Positions 49,700 through 59,830 of a DNA stretch of 64,000 nucleotides are shown in pieces. Position numbers and translations under genes: made by a program. Position 1 is the first letter of the stretch; every line of letters starts with the position of its first letter. The notes under the pieces are model-generated. The model was not told the DNA's origin. It was given only the letters and a program-made list of their open reading frames with translations, and ran no database searches. Origin of the DNA: Aradus depressus. Lineage: Eukaryota; Arthropoda; Insecta; Hemiptera; Aradidae. The stretch is from contig OY759225.1 of NCBI GenBank assembly GCA_963662175.1, positions 6,087,107 to 6,151,106 on the forward strand, read 5' to 3'.

Positions 49700-50516
49700 G
49701 GATCTATCGATACAAGTGTATCCAAGTAGTATCGATACTTGTATTAGAAACCAAGTACTTTAGGTATCGATACCTTTCTTTCGATACCAAGTAGGTATCG
49801 AATAGATATTACTTGTATTGATTCAAAGTACTCGTTTCAAATTTCAACAATTAAAAAAAATTATATAAATTTTTCAATTCCTCAAAATCGTTCACCGTTT
49901 AATTTCTTACAATTTCCTTTTATTTGTTGTTGCAGTAAAATACTGAACTCAAATTCCGGTCCACGGACAAATGATACTCGTATATATCGATGGTGATAAC
50001 CTCATGAGTGATGATGTCACGCAGTCTGCATGATGCGTCCTTATTTCTTACCTTATTTACATTAATTGGTTTATCGTTTATGAAGGTATACGTTTGTCTA
50101 ATCTTGAAGAGAATCGTGAACATGATTACGATTTCATTATTTTATTTTATTTTTACATTCTATTTTGTCAATTACATATTATAATGCCGCGTCCTACGGC
50201 GAAAGTGTGGATTTATTACACTAAGAACGTTTCGATCTGAGCGACTTGCAAAAAGTGTTTTAAAATAGTGAAATATTGTCGAAATACGAATAGTCTCCAG
50301 TAGTTTTATATCCCTAGTAAAAATAAATTGTTTTTTTATTGTAAATTGTACGATTTTTATTCAAATTTATATAGATTTATAGTTTTTTTAAAATTAATTA
50401 TAACGAACTACTTGATTCGAGTAGGTATCGATACTTTTTATTCTTGAGTAGTATCGAAAGTTTTATTCGATACTACTCATGAGTGAAAGTATCGATATTT
50501 TGTGGTATGGATAGAA
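49700..50516. mobile_element. hAT-like element with TATCGATA-rich ends
   Basis: The left end GGATCTATCGATACAAG is mirrored by the right end GGTATGGATAGA. Multiple GTATCGATAC words cluster in the outer 150 bp on each side and none in the middle. CCTTAG flanks it at 49694-49699 and 50517-50522; this could be part of an 8-bp duplication (GTCCTTAG / AACCTTAG). LT1 sequence reads across the insert. No transposase frame is seen (817 bp). The assignment to hAT rests on the flank length and subterminal repeats. Confidence 0.6.
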
Positions 50517-50522
50517 CCTTAG

Positions 50523-50760
50523 TCGTCCTCACTGGATCCTGAATATAAAATTTCGTGTCAATACGTCATTACATAGGCAATTATTAGGTTTTTTAGTACA
50601 ACCCCCTCCTCTACCCCCCTCCTCTACTCCCTCTCCCCTACTCCCCTCCCCTACCCCCCTCCCCTACCCCCCCTCCTCTACCCCCCTCCTCTACTCCCCC
50701 CCCCCCCCCCCCTCTTTCATGGAGCCAATTTGACTGAAAATCAATTACTTTGCTAGCTTA
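50523..50760 (+). mobile_element. LT1, part after the hAT-like insert
   Basis: TCGTCCTCACTGGATCCTGA, ATATAAAATTTCGTGTCAAT and AATTTGACTGAAAATCAATT are LT1. Its pyrimidine block has expanded into a CTACCCCCCTCC-type tandem at 50600-50713. Confidence 0.8.
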
Positions 50761-50821
50761 CATTGGAGGTTTTTTGAGTTTCGAGAAATTTTGGGAAAAT
50801 GGATATATGTTAGTTATTATT

Positions 50822-51099
50822 TTGCCCGGGGTCTAACTAAGAGGTCATATCGCCTACTAACAGAGCGCTCTTTCGTCCTAAATTTTTCTTGCCCTAAATT
50901 TTTATTCATCAGGGGTCTTTAACGAGTACCTGACATCGTACAGGCTCGGGACCGTCGCTTAACGTCCCATCTGAAGGACGGCGTTCTTAAGTTTATTTTA
51001 CCTCCCAGATAAAATAAACTTAGGGCCTCGGTCAGGTTCCGAACCCACGATCTTGAGCTCAGAAGGCAAGCACGCATTCGACTGAGCTACCAGCGCCCT
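50822..51099 (-). mobile_element. SINE-A, tail-less
   Basis: The minus strand runs from GAGGGCGCTGGTAGCTCAGT to AGACCCCGGGCAAAATAA. About 55 bp around the GAGTCGGGCTCATGTCCACC segment are deleted. Confidence 0.92.
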
Positions 51100-51139
51100 C
51101 TATATGTACGACTGTGAACTAAGCCATCGATATCATTCC

Positions 51140-51480
51140 CCATAATACTTTCTCAGCTGTATAGGGGATGTTATGCAATTAGTCAGTAATTCTATTCAAT
51201 TTCACCCGATTTTTTTTCGCCTCCCTGATTCCAAAAACATAAAATTTTATGTGTACCTATATCCAGAACCCCATAAGGACAACATATATCAATTTTCAGC
51301 AAAGTCGGACAGGGAAGTGGGGGCCTACTAACTGTCGACACGGTATTTAATATAATAATTAAAAAGTCTTGAATATGACACTTATTGACTTTGACACAGA
51401 TCGGTAAATTGTGTTCAGAGGAAGACCGAAGATATTAAATCCCGGGGAAGTACATTCGCGGTGATTTTATTTTTTTTCAT
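51140..51480 (-). mobile_element. LT1, internally shortened, both ends
   Basis: The right end CTTTCTCAGCTGTATAGGGG, GCAATTAGTCAGTAATTC, then AACCCCATAAGGACAAC, and the left end CCCGGGGAAGTACATTCGCG, GTGATTTTA are present. The core is mostly lost. Confidence 0.8.
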
Positions 51481-51990
51481 CTAGGGAGTGTTACCACTGG
51501 GTGATTTCTTCCCTCAAGACATTTTGACATTGCCGTTATCTCTTTATTAGCACATTTGCTTGTTGTATTTATTTGAAGGGTCCAGTGGAAAAAACGATGA
51601 GGTTCCATATTGTCAGGTTTTGAGAATAACTAAATCTAAAGTTTCATGACTATAGAGTTCTTTCTGAGTAATTTTCATGATCAAAACCCAATAAAAACCC
51701 ATTTTCAACCCAGGAACAATAAATATATCATGTAAAAACAAATTTTTTATTAATTTCAAAGATGGAAAAATGAAAATAAAAGTGAAGTGAAAATTCTAAT
51801 ATTAGGTACCTATATCTATGGTCCGAAAATTCAGATTAATAGTACAAAACGAAACTGAATAACTTCATGAACAATAACATATTATAAGTTTTATAAAATA
51901 AACAAGAGCGAACTTATAGCGGCTAAGAATATGTTGTGATAATCACAGAAAACAGTTTGATGACAGAGAACAAGAGAGAGGGGAGAGAGG
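51481..51990. other. AT-rich stretch, nothing recognised
   Basis: GATGAGGTTCCAT at 51597 resembles the start of the neighbouring minisatellite unit (reverse), perhaps part of a shared parent sequence. Otherwise no match. Confidence 0.4.
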
Positions 51991-51991
51991 G

Positions 51992-52550
51992 AACCTCATC
52001 GTTCTTCCTCGGACGCGCGGGAGTCTCATCGTTCTTCTTCGGACGCGCGGGAGTCTGATCGTTCTTCCTCGGGCGCGCGGGAGTCTCATCGTTCTTCTTC
52101 GGGCGCGCGGGAGTCTCATCGTTCTTCCTCGGGTGCGCGGGAGTCTCATCGTTCTTCCTCGGACGCGCGGGAGTCTCATCGTTCTTCTTCGGGCGCGCGG
52201 GAGTCTCATCGTTCTTCCTCGGGCGCGCGGGAGTCGCATCGTTCTTCTTCGGACGCGCGGGAGTCTGATCGTTCTTCCTCGGGCGCGTGGGAGTCTCATC
52301 GTTCTTCTTCGGGCGCGCGGGAGTCTGATCGTTCTTCCTCGGGCGCGCGGGAGTCTCATCGTTCTTCTTCGGGCGCGCGGGAGTCTCATCGTTCTTCCTC
52401 GGGCGCGCGGGAGTCTCATCGTTCTTCTTCGGGCGCGCGGGAGTCTCATCGTTCTTCCTCGGGTGCGCGGGAGTCTCATCGTTCTTCCTCGGGCGCGCGG
52501 GAGTCTCATCGTTCTCCCTCGGGCGCGCGGGAGTCTCATCGTTCTTCCTC
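51992..52550. repeat. 30-bp minisatellite, about 18.6 copies
   Basis: The unit holds GAGTCTCATCGTTCTTC followed by CTCGGGCGCGCGG or TTCGGGCGCGCGG. The two forms alternate over much of the array, giving a 60-bp higher-order unit. The array is far richer in GC and CpG than its surroundings. The minus strand stays open for 209 codons (51943-52572), giving a 10-residue basic repeat RGRTMRLPRA; the plus strand is open too. No gene is claimed. Confidence 0.96.
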
Positions 52551-53030
52551 TGTGCAACATATTTTCAAACATGACTTTTAGTGGAATCTAATTGTTTTTC
52601 CTCTGTGCCGTTTGGTGTGTTGTTAGTTCCTGTCACTAGCCAACAGATGCCGCTGAAATCTCAATTCCGACAAAAAATGGAATCTCATCGTTTTTCTATT
52701 GGACCCTTCTTCATTTGTATACGGTTGTAAATAGCTATTTGTAAATACAAACCAAAAAAAATTTTTTTTTCATAGATGGTAATTTGAAAGTGCTTCACAC
52801 AATGTCTTAGATAGAAGAGTGAGAGGGGTGGGGGGGGGGGGGGGGGGGGGGGGGCTCTAGAAATAAAAATAAGTGTTTTGAAGGTTGATAAAACGTTGGC
52901 GTGACAAGAAATAACGTGTTAACACGGCCTTTATCACATCAAACGTGATATCTTGCCAGTCGGCAGTTCATCACGACCAATAAACATCCACTTCATCCAA
53001 TAAACACCCCATTTTAATATATTTTTTTTA
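52551..53030. other. unrecognised, with a G homopolymer
   Basis: A G run of about 25 bases lies at 52829-52853. AATCTCATCGTTTTTC at 52681 is an isolated relative of the 30-bp unit. Confidence 0.6.
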
Positions 53031-53034
53031 TTCT

Positions 53035-53440
53035 ACTTTCCCAGCTTTACGAAGTATACAGCGAGTTATTTAATCAATCAAAGATTCGATGCGGAGTTTT
53101 CAACGGAATTTCATATTTTCCGACTTGCCGATGCCAAAAATTAAAAAAAAAGAAAATCTTTTAGTTGGTGGGTCTGTGAACACGAAAACTCCCAATAGAA
53201 TGAATTTATCGACACGAAATTTTATATGTGTATCCAGAACACCATAAAGACGACATATATTAATTTTCAGCCAAATCGGTCAAAGGAAAGGAGGGATTAA
53301 GGAGGAATCTTAACACATAAACTCTAATAACCGCCATTGTAATGAATGTATTGACATGAAATTTTACATGGATACTCAAAGCCCAGATTTGGAAATCCTG
53401 TAAGGATGACAGCTATCAATTTTCAGCTAAATATGAATAA
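53035..53440 (-). mobile_element. LT1, right two thirds, reverse
   Basis: TACTTTCCCAGCTTTACGAA, GATTCGATGCGGAGTTTTCA, TGAACACGAAAACTCCC, ATTTTATATGTGTATCCAGA and CAGCCAAATCGGTCAAAGG are in LT1 order on the minus strand. It runs up to the RTE-derived element. Confidence 0.85.
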
Positions 53441-53512
53441 AGGAAGAGGGTTCAGAAGAACCCAAAGAACTCAAAAATTCGAATATAATGAGATTTTTGG
53501 GAATCAAATTGA

Positions 53513-54280
53513 ATTGTTTGTTGTTTGTTTGTTTCCCTGGCGCTACGGTCCTTGTAGAACCTGGGCCTCCGCAACAATCTTCCGCCATTCTACTCTATCC
53601 TCGGCCTCCCGTCTCCATCTTCTCACACCCATCGTTCTGAGGTCGTCCTCCACGTCCTCCAGCCAACGTAGGCGGGGTCTACCTCTTCTTCTTCGTCCTC
53701 CCGGGTGTCCTTCCAGTATCTTCCTCAGAACTGATCCTTTTCTTCTACGTCCTTATCTTCTGTTGGGGCATGTACACTGACCAGGGAAAGGTTAAAGAAC
53801 CTACCCTTCAGCCTCAGTGTACATATCCTTTCACTGACAGGTTTATAGTTGAGGATGGCGTGCTTTAAACCTTTCCTCACCATAAAGCCTGTCCCCACCA
53901 CGTTGGCCCTATGACCGCTGTTGATCAGGGTGTAGTCCCTGAGGTCCACGAGTTCCGTGTTTCTCCATCTTATTTCTTGGAGTGCAGCCACGTCGACTCC
54001 ATACTTCCCCAGGGCTCTCTCCAACACCTGACTTGCTCCAGCTTCATATATGCTCCTTACATTCCATGTTCCAATATTAATTTGTTTAGTCCGTTTCCAA
54101 GTTCCATTGTCAAATTGAATATAATTGAAAAATCTCTGAGTAAAAGGAAGAAAACTGAAAGAAAAAAGTTGATTATTAATAATTCGAGGTGGAGAAGTAC
54201 ATTGACGATGATTCACCGTTGGCCTTTTCCTTACACGCTTTAATTTGCCGATCAAGTTGTTCGGGACGTCCATATCGGAT
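53513..54280 (-). pseudogene. RTE deletion derivative: endonuclease joined to C-terminus
   Basis: A 182-codon minus-strand frame (53725-54273) contains an APE-type endonuclease N-terminus: QINIGTWNVRSIYEAGASQV, DVAALQEIRWRN (catalytic Glu) and LSLVSVHAPTEDKD. It stops at EEKDQF. Directly after, in the next frame, come RKILEGHPGGRRRRGRPRLR and VRRWRREAEDRVEWRKIVAE, the very C-terminus of an RTE-type ORF2, ending LQGP. The rest of the endonuclease and the whole reverse transcriptase are missing, so one internal deletion near 53720 made a short non-autonomous derivative. Its 3' end is a (CAAA)n tail (53516-53537, reversed), normal for RTE. The group includes the LINE that gave rise to CFDP2. Upstream of the endonuclease, the frame contains LT1-like words (GGTGAATCATCGTCAATG). 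Confidence 0.88.
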
Positions 54281-54725
54281 TTATATTTTCTCTTTGGTTT
54301 TTATTGGCACAGAGAACAGCTTTCATTAAATCTATTATAACACCGCAGATGGTACTTCATATAATACCATGAAATAAATTCAATTTAATTTTAATACTAG
54401 AGTAATAAAACGTGTTTGTGTCCCCAATCAACTATAAAGAGGATGCTGGCTACAGCTCTGTTATATTTCTCCAAATTGCATATTAAATAAATCTTCAGAC
54501 GAGACTCAAATAAATCAGTAAATTGTTTTCAGAGGGAGAGCAGAAACCTTTTCTGATTGAGCGAAAAAATAATTGATTAACTAATGCTGGTTACATAGCC
54601 GACTTTTAGTGTTTTGTGTTAAACTCCTTCAAACTGTAAGTTAGGCAACGTATTGGACTCTTGGAGAATGAGCAAATCATACGTTGAATGCTTGATAGAC
54701 ATAAGAGATATTGAGCATATAGCAG
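54281..54725. other. AT-rich; LT1 left-end scrap at 54520-54610
   Basis: GAGCGAAAAAATAATTGATT, AACTAATGCTGGTTACATAG and CCGACTTTTAG match the minus-strand left end of LT1. Nothing else is recognised. Confidence 0.5.
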
Positions 54726-54942
54726 GGACCATGGTGGCCGTGCAGGCTAGAGCATAGGCCTTTGGTGCCATAGTCTCATCATGATTGCGGGTTCAAATCC
54801 CATCCGGGAGAGTTTTGTTTCGCAGATAGAACTCCCACCCGGGGCCATGGATGCTGTATAAAGAATTAAATAACACCGTTAATGTCTCTCTAACTAGTAC
54901 CTAGGCTAATATAAATCGTACATAAAGGCAATAAAAAAATAT
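54726..54942 (+). mobile_element. SINE-B, tRNA-like SINE, full
   Basis: GACCATGGTGGCCGTGCAGG holds an A-box-like word. GGTTCAAATCCC is a good B box, 50-60 bp downstream. CCGGGAG...CTCCCACCCGGGGC can fold back. The 3' part runs through TATAAAGAATTAAATAACAC to an AATAAAAAAATATATA tail. It matches 5475-5667 over the first 135 bp, and the 3' parts differ. Confidence 0.78.
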
Positions 54943-55325
54943 ATATATATTTTTCAGATTACAAACTATTAAAACTGGATCGTACCAAAAATGTTCCTTA
55001 TTATTAATCTGACAAACGAAATTACCTCACATTATAGTTGTAGAGAATATTAAAGTACATAATTTATAGAATATAGTATTTTTTATAGGTCGTCCGCTTT
55101 TCGAGATACATGACAAAAACCATCTTGAAATGTAGTTTTAAAACACATAATTTTAGATGCTTCCTTGATTTACCCGAAAACGGTTAGTCCTATGGGAAAA
55201 TTGGTTCTCACCACAATTGTACCTTATAAAATTTCCAATCGCCAATGAGTTTTTAAATTTCAGATAGGGTCAATACGACAAAAGTTATAGCGCCCCGAAG
55301 AATGTAAACTAAATGTCGGTCATTA
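54943..55325. other. AT-rich stretch, nothing recognised
   Basis: No gene, repeat family or inverted repeat was seen before the MITE. Confidence 0.4.
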
Positions 55326-55517
55326 CAGGATTTTCTTATACTCACACGCTTACATATCGCACTCTCTCCCTTGCCCCTTCTCAAAATCATTTCATTTTGT
55401 CTCTTCGAACAGCGTACTCTTGAGAGTAGACATTGTTATACCTTGTAATGCCAGTATGGAATAATTTTGAGAAAGAAGAGAGATATCTATAAGGGTGGTT
55501 GGTATAAGAAAGTCCTG
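55326..55517. mobile_element. Tc1/mariner-like MITE, copy 2
   Basis: Ends CAGGATTTTCTTATAC and GGTATAAGAAAGTCCTG are flanked by TA (55324-55325 and 55518-55519). The outer arms CATT and AATG also pair. The inside carries inverted words (CTTACATATCGCACTCTC...GAGAGATATCTATAAGGG). No transposase is encoded (192 bp). Confidence 0.75.
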
Positions 55518-55519
55518 TA

Positions 55520-56498
55520 ATGGTTACATCACAATTTTTATTTTGTACCATCGCTATCTTAAAATTTTAAAGTGAATATAAAAATATTATATTTATATAA
55601 AAATATTGTGAGAGGGAGGGAGGGTGTGTAAATATGGCTGTCAGTTGAGATTTTCAAAACCACCCCTCTCTCTTCTGTTATTTATGCTCTCATATTTTAG
55701 GACGAATTTTTCGCCTGCGTCTGAAACAACTCAAATTATTTTTTTTATTTATTTATTTTTTTTTTTATTACTATTAACCCCATTAACTAAATCTTCACCA
55801 ATTCGTTTTATGCCCCCCCCCCCCCCCCCCCCACACCCCCCTAATGTTTTTAATCACCATTTCAAACTCATAAAGTGGTTTCTTCTTTTTTTTTATAGTC
55901 CTATTTTTTTTTCGTTTTGTTTGCCGTTTTTGTCCTGGTATATTAAATTAAAATGTAATTTAAAAACACATTGTAACAATTTATTGTATAGTAACATTTT
56001 TTCTTCCTTTTTTTTTTTTTTTGGTCCAAGCGATAATAATTACAATGGGGATATGAGACCATATTTTTGTTATTGAAGGCAAACCAAGTTCGATTATTTG
56101 ATTAAGTTTTAATTTTGTTTACCTTCAATTTTTCATCTATAGTAATTTCACACAAAAATTACAAAGTTTTTATTCAAATTAATCAAATAAGTTTTCGCTC
56201 TCCCTCCAACACATATCTTCCATGCTTACATATACTTGAGAGAGTGGCCCGGCGTTGTTCTTGTTTGTCCCCTGCCGGTTCGTTGGTTGCCCTGGGTCCT
56301 GTGCTTGGCCTTCCCCGGTCCCCCTGGCCCTCTGTGGGATCCCACCATGGCTGTTCTCGTCATTTGCATAAGAGTTCGCTGGCTTGGTTAGGACATGAAA
56401 TATAACAAGGTAGGGCGATAATAACTAAAGCAGTTGTTCACCCCAAATAAACCAACCAATATATATGAAGATGGCTGATGTAGTGAGAAGTGATTATT
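55520..56498. other. no clear gene; C and T runs; one GC-rich patch
   Basis: A C run lies at 55815-55832. From 56160 to 56400 an LT1 word (TTTTCGCTCTCCCTCCAAC) is followed by a GC-rich patch. Its minus strand reads GGIPQRARGTGEGQAQDPGQ in one frame. It could be gag-like low complexity or a chance frame; no domain is seen. Confidence 0.35.
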
Positions 56499-56965
56499 TC
56501 GCAGGATGTCAAAAATAAGTTAGTCTGACCTCTCACAGATTTTTTATTTAAGTAAGCTAGCCGGCTTTCGAGGTTTCCCTCATCATCAGGCAGTCTGATA
56601 AAAATTTGAATAAACTAAATAATAAAAATATAAATAAATAAAAATCTACAACAAACATTAACAATTTAAAATATCATGGATGGGGACAGACGAGTTATTC
56701 CTGTCCACCATCTGAGTCACAACTTCACAACTGAGTCAGAGTTGTGACTCAGATGGTGGACAGGAATAACTCGTCTGTCCCCATCCATGATATTTTAAAT
56801 TGTTAATGTTTGTTGTAGATTTTTATTTATTTATATTTTTATTATTTAGTTTATTCAAATTTTTATCAGACTGCCTGATGATGAGGGAAACCTCGAAAGC
56901 CGGCTAGCTTACTTAAATAAAAAATCTGTGAGAGGTCAGACTAACTTATTTTTGACATCCTGCGA
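56499..56965. repeat. perfect 226-bp inverted repeat, 15-nt loop
   Basis: Arms 56499-56724 and 56740-56965 are exact reverse complements by eye, and the coordinates of both ends sum to the same value, so there is no indel. The loop is TCACAACTGAGTCAG. The loop itself repeats part of the arm tip (CTGAGTC, CACAACT), as expected from strand switching. The arms carry the Penelope-like repeat also seen at 14740 and 21868. It is either a recent foldback duplication or a cloning/assembly hairpin artefact. Confidence 0.98.
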
Positions 56966-57109
56966 GGCAACCAATATATCTTCCATTTGTGCTAAAAATC
57001 AATAATTGTCATAGGGGCATCTGAATCCACAAACTTAATTTAGTGTTCTTACTGCAAACTTAAATTCATACGACGGCAATTTTTTTTTTTTTAATTTTTG
57101 GGGGACTCA

Positions 57110-57655
57110 ATCTTGACAGACGACTTACATGGAGTAAACGTGTTTCGCAGACTCGACAGAAAATGAAACGGCGATTTGGACTGCTCAAAAGACTACTAGA
57201 CAAGCGATGTACGCCTCAACCACAAACTGGGTGTCTCAAGACCGTTATCAGACCCATCTGGACGTATGGCTCTGGGGTCAGCTAAGCCCTCAGACATCAA
57301 AAGAATTCAAGCCATTCAAAATAAAATCCTCCGAACAATCACACAATGCCCATACTACGTTACACGAAGTTAGACAACAATTATTTAATTTGCACAAGTT
57401 CACGACACATCCAAACACACTGGTGGAAGCCATGTCGGTCCGGTCCTTGCCGGGCAGGCCTCCTCGGCGACTGAATCGTCGTTGGCAGCGTGACCTCCTG
57501 CCTGAGAAGGACCCCTGAGAAGGCGGTGGTGTTGACCAGCCATCTCATCAAGAGACTCAAGTGATCTTTCTGTTATTCGTTTCTCATATTTCCTATATTT
57601 CCTCATATTTCCTAGTTGTGATGTAGTTCATATTTGGAAATAAAGTAATAAAGGT
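57110..57655 (+). pseudogene. Jockey-like LINE 3' portion
   Basis: GLNLDRRLTWSKRVSQTRQK, MKRRFGLLKRLLDKR and LKTVIRPIWTYGSGVS give the post-palm part of a Jockey-type ORF2. After frameshifts come PPRRLNRRWQRDLLPE and the stop. The 3' end has GGAAATAAAGTAATAAAGG and an A tail at 57658-57671. It is 5'-truncated at 57110, beside a T run and an LT1-like word. The reading frame is broken near 57290. Among the Jockey relics here it is closest in its C-terminal tip to those at 30440 and 36238. Confidence 0.85.
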
Positions 57656-57671
57656 GAAAAAAAAAAAAAAT

Positions 57672-57970
57672 TGGAATCAGCGGAATCATTGCCAATGTAC
57701 TTCCCCAGTCCGAACTAATCAACTACGTATTTGCTCTCACTCTGAAACCAATCTGCCGATTAATTACAAAATTAATATGTGCCTTGCTCAAAGACTGAAT
57801 TTTGTGTTGAGACATTTATGACGTAAACAGTTATTTGTAGTATTAAGTCCTCTCTTCCATTCGGCCGATTTTTCTGCAATTCCTTATGAGATTTTGGTAT
57901 TGCATATAAAATTTTGTATACATTCATTACATCTGAATTTATTGGGCTTTTTGTGTTGATCCCCTCCCCG
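57672..57970 (+). mobile_element. LT1 left half
   Basis: TTGGAATCAGCGGAATCATT, TACTTCCCCAGTCCG and AATCAACTACGTATTTGCTC are followed by GTATACATTCATTACATCTG and CCCCTCCCCGTTCATAG. It joins RTE sequence near 57990. Confidence 0.8.
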
Positions 57971-58217
57971 TTCATAGGTAATAATTTTTACAACAGTTAG
58001 TACACGATGTGCAAAAAGCAGAGTTATGGTCCAAGGAGAACTTTCGGAGCCCTTCGATGTTATGAGTGGATACATTCATTACATCTGAATTTATTGGGCT
58101 TTTTGTGTTGATCCCCTCCCCGTTCATAGATAATAATTTTTACAACAGTACACGATGTGCAAAAAGCAGAGTTATGGTCCAAGGAGAACTTTCGGAGCCC
58201 TTCGATGTTATGAGTGG
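57918..58217. repeat. tandem duplication across an LT1/RTE junction
   Basis: Unit 1 is 57918-58069 (152 bp) and unit 2 is 58070-58217 (148 bp). They differ by TTAG in CAGTTAGTACAC versus CAGTACAC and one A/G change. Each unit contains an LT1 end (ATACATTCATTACATCTG) joined to RTE coding sequence (GGTCCAAGGAGAACTTTCGG). Confidence 0.97.
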
Positions 58218-59152
58218 CCTCAAGCAAGGTGACTGCCTCTCCACTCTCCTGTTCAACCTGGCCCTTGAGCGAGTGATAAGGCAGGTGATGAGGAACGAGG
58301 AAGGCACCCAGATAGCCGGAGAAAACGGAGTCCTGGCGTATGCGGATGACGTGGCCTTCTTAGGAAACAGCCCAGAAGAAGTTAAAAGTAAGGCGGGAAA
58401 ACTACTTAAGCACAGCTGCAGAGTAGGGCTGGAAGTTAATGTCGACAAGAGCGACTACCTGTAGTCAGTAAGAATATTCATCTGGAGCAGGAATTAAATG
58501 TGGGGACCTTCTCCTTCCCAAGAGTTGAGAACTTCAGGTATCTCGGGTCCACGGTAACTAGCATCAACTCGATGCTGGAGGAGGTGGACAGAAGACTTCT
58601 GCAGGCCCAAAGAGCGTATTTCTCTGTCATCAAGCTGCTACGGTCCAGAGCCTTGTCAAGGAACCTGAAGTATAGGATCTACAGCTCCATGGTAAAGCCC
58701 GTTTTGATCTATGGGTGTGAAACCTGGACCCTGACCTCACATCTGGAGAAACGTTTCCAGACGTTTGAAAATAAAGTGCTGAGGAAGATAGCAGGTCCGG
58801 TCAAGGATAGAGAAACCGAAGAGTGGAGGATCAGAACCAACAGGGAGCAGAGGGACAACTTCTGGCAACACCCGACCGTAGTCGCAGATATGAAATCACG
58901 GCGCTTAAGATGGGCTGGACACGTGGTGAGAAGCGGACAGCAGACAGCCATAGGACGCATCATGGACGCTCAGGTCCAAGGAGCCAGATCACGAGGAAGA
59001 CCAAGGCTGAGGTGGGCTGACCTGGTGAAGAAGGATGCTGTGGAACACCACGGCGACCGGTGGCGCACGACAGATCGCGGTGGAGAAGGCTAGTGTGGGC
59101 GGCTAAGGATCTTCAGGGTTCGTCGCCAACGGAGTAAGAGTAAGTAAGTTAG
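58130..59152 (+). pseudogene. RTE-like LINE ORF2, reverse transcriptase part
   Basis: Frame 1 (58066-58464) covers FDVMSGLKQGDCLSTLLFNL, LERVIRQVM and GVLAYADDVAFLG. This is reverse-transcriptase motif B followed by the catalytic YADD box. It stops after NVDKSDYL. Frame 2 (58500-59093) continues with FRYLGSTVTSINSMLEEVDR, KPVLIYGCETWTLTSHLEKR, RRLRWAGHVVRSGQQTAI and GRPRLRWADLVKKDAVEHHG. A one-base slip near 59088 hides the final LVWAAKDLQG. The 3' end is an AGTAAGTAAGT tail, the microsatellite tail usual in RTE. N-terminal endonuclease and early reverse-transcriptase motifs are missing. Despite one stop and two shifts, most residues look well kept, so the copy is moderately young. Confidence 0.93.
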
Positions 59153-59690
59153 TACACGATGTATAGGGGATGTTACTTAATTGGTCAGAAATTCGATGTT
59201 GCATTTCACCCAAATCTCATGTTTACCAATATCCGCATTTCAAAAATTTTAACAACTTTTTGTGTGTCTATAAACACGAGAAATGCCAATAGAATGATTT
59301 TTTTACTGTCCAGAACCCTATTTATTTTCAGTCCAATCGACCAAAGAGAAAGAAAGGATTAAGTGAGAGGCTTAACACAAAAATTATAAAAACAGCCAAA
59401 ATCAATGTATCGACACAAAATTTCATATGTAAAATCAGAGCCCCATAAGGACAACACTTATTTACACAGGAATCGGCTAAAAGGATGGAGATCAGAGGGG
59501 GCTTAACTCAAAACCCCTAACAATTATTTAATGAATTTATTTACACAACATTTAATATGAGGATTCAGATGGCTAAGTTAGTCAACTATTGATTTTTAGC
59601 CTAACAGATCGAAAGTTTTGGAGGGGGGCGCAACGTTAATTGATTAATTCGTTCTGGGAATGTACATTGCCGGTGATTCACCGACGACTT
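59153..59690 (-). mobile_element. LT1, nearly full length, reverse
   Basis: The right end CACGATGTATAGGGGATGTT, ATTGGTCAGAAATTCGATG opens it. Core blocks CAATCGACCAAAGAG and GAATCGGCTAAAAGG follow. The left end AACGTTAATTGATTAATTCG, GGTGATTCACCGACGAC and a T run close it. Along with the copies at 10448 and 28340 it is useful for a consensus. Confidence 0.88.
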
Positions 59691-59754
59691 TTTTTTTCAA
59701 TTTTTGCGGTGCAGGGGGCAGTAAAACTGTATTAACGACACCTGCCATGCTAAC

Positions 59755-59830
59755 TTTCAACTGGTCATGTACCACTGATGATGACACACGTAAATAAAAC
59801 AGTAGAAAGACATCGTATTTTATTCCAATG
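59755..59830 (+). other. Penelope-like hairpin scrap
   Basis: ACCACTGATGATGACACACG, TAAATAAAACAGTAGAAAGA and CATCGTATTTTATTCC match the second hairpin repeat (24640, 29960), with its stem deleted. Confidence 0.45.

Noticed and set aside
51943..52591. basic repeat protein (209 codons) or its plus-strand counterpart
   Set aside because: Both strands are open across the 30-bp minisatellite, so openness carries no information.
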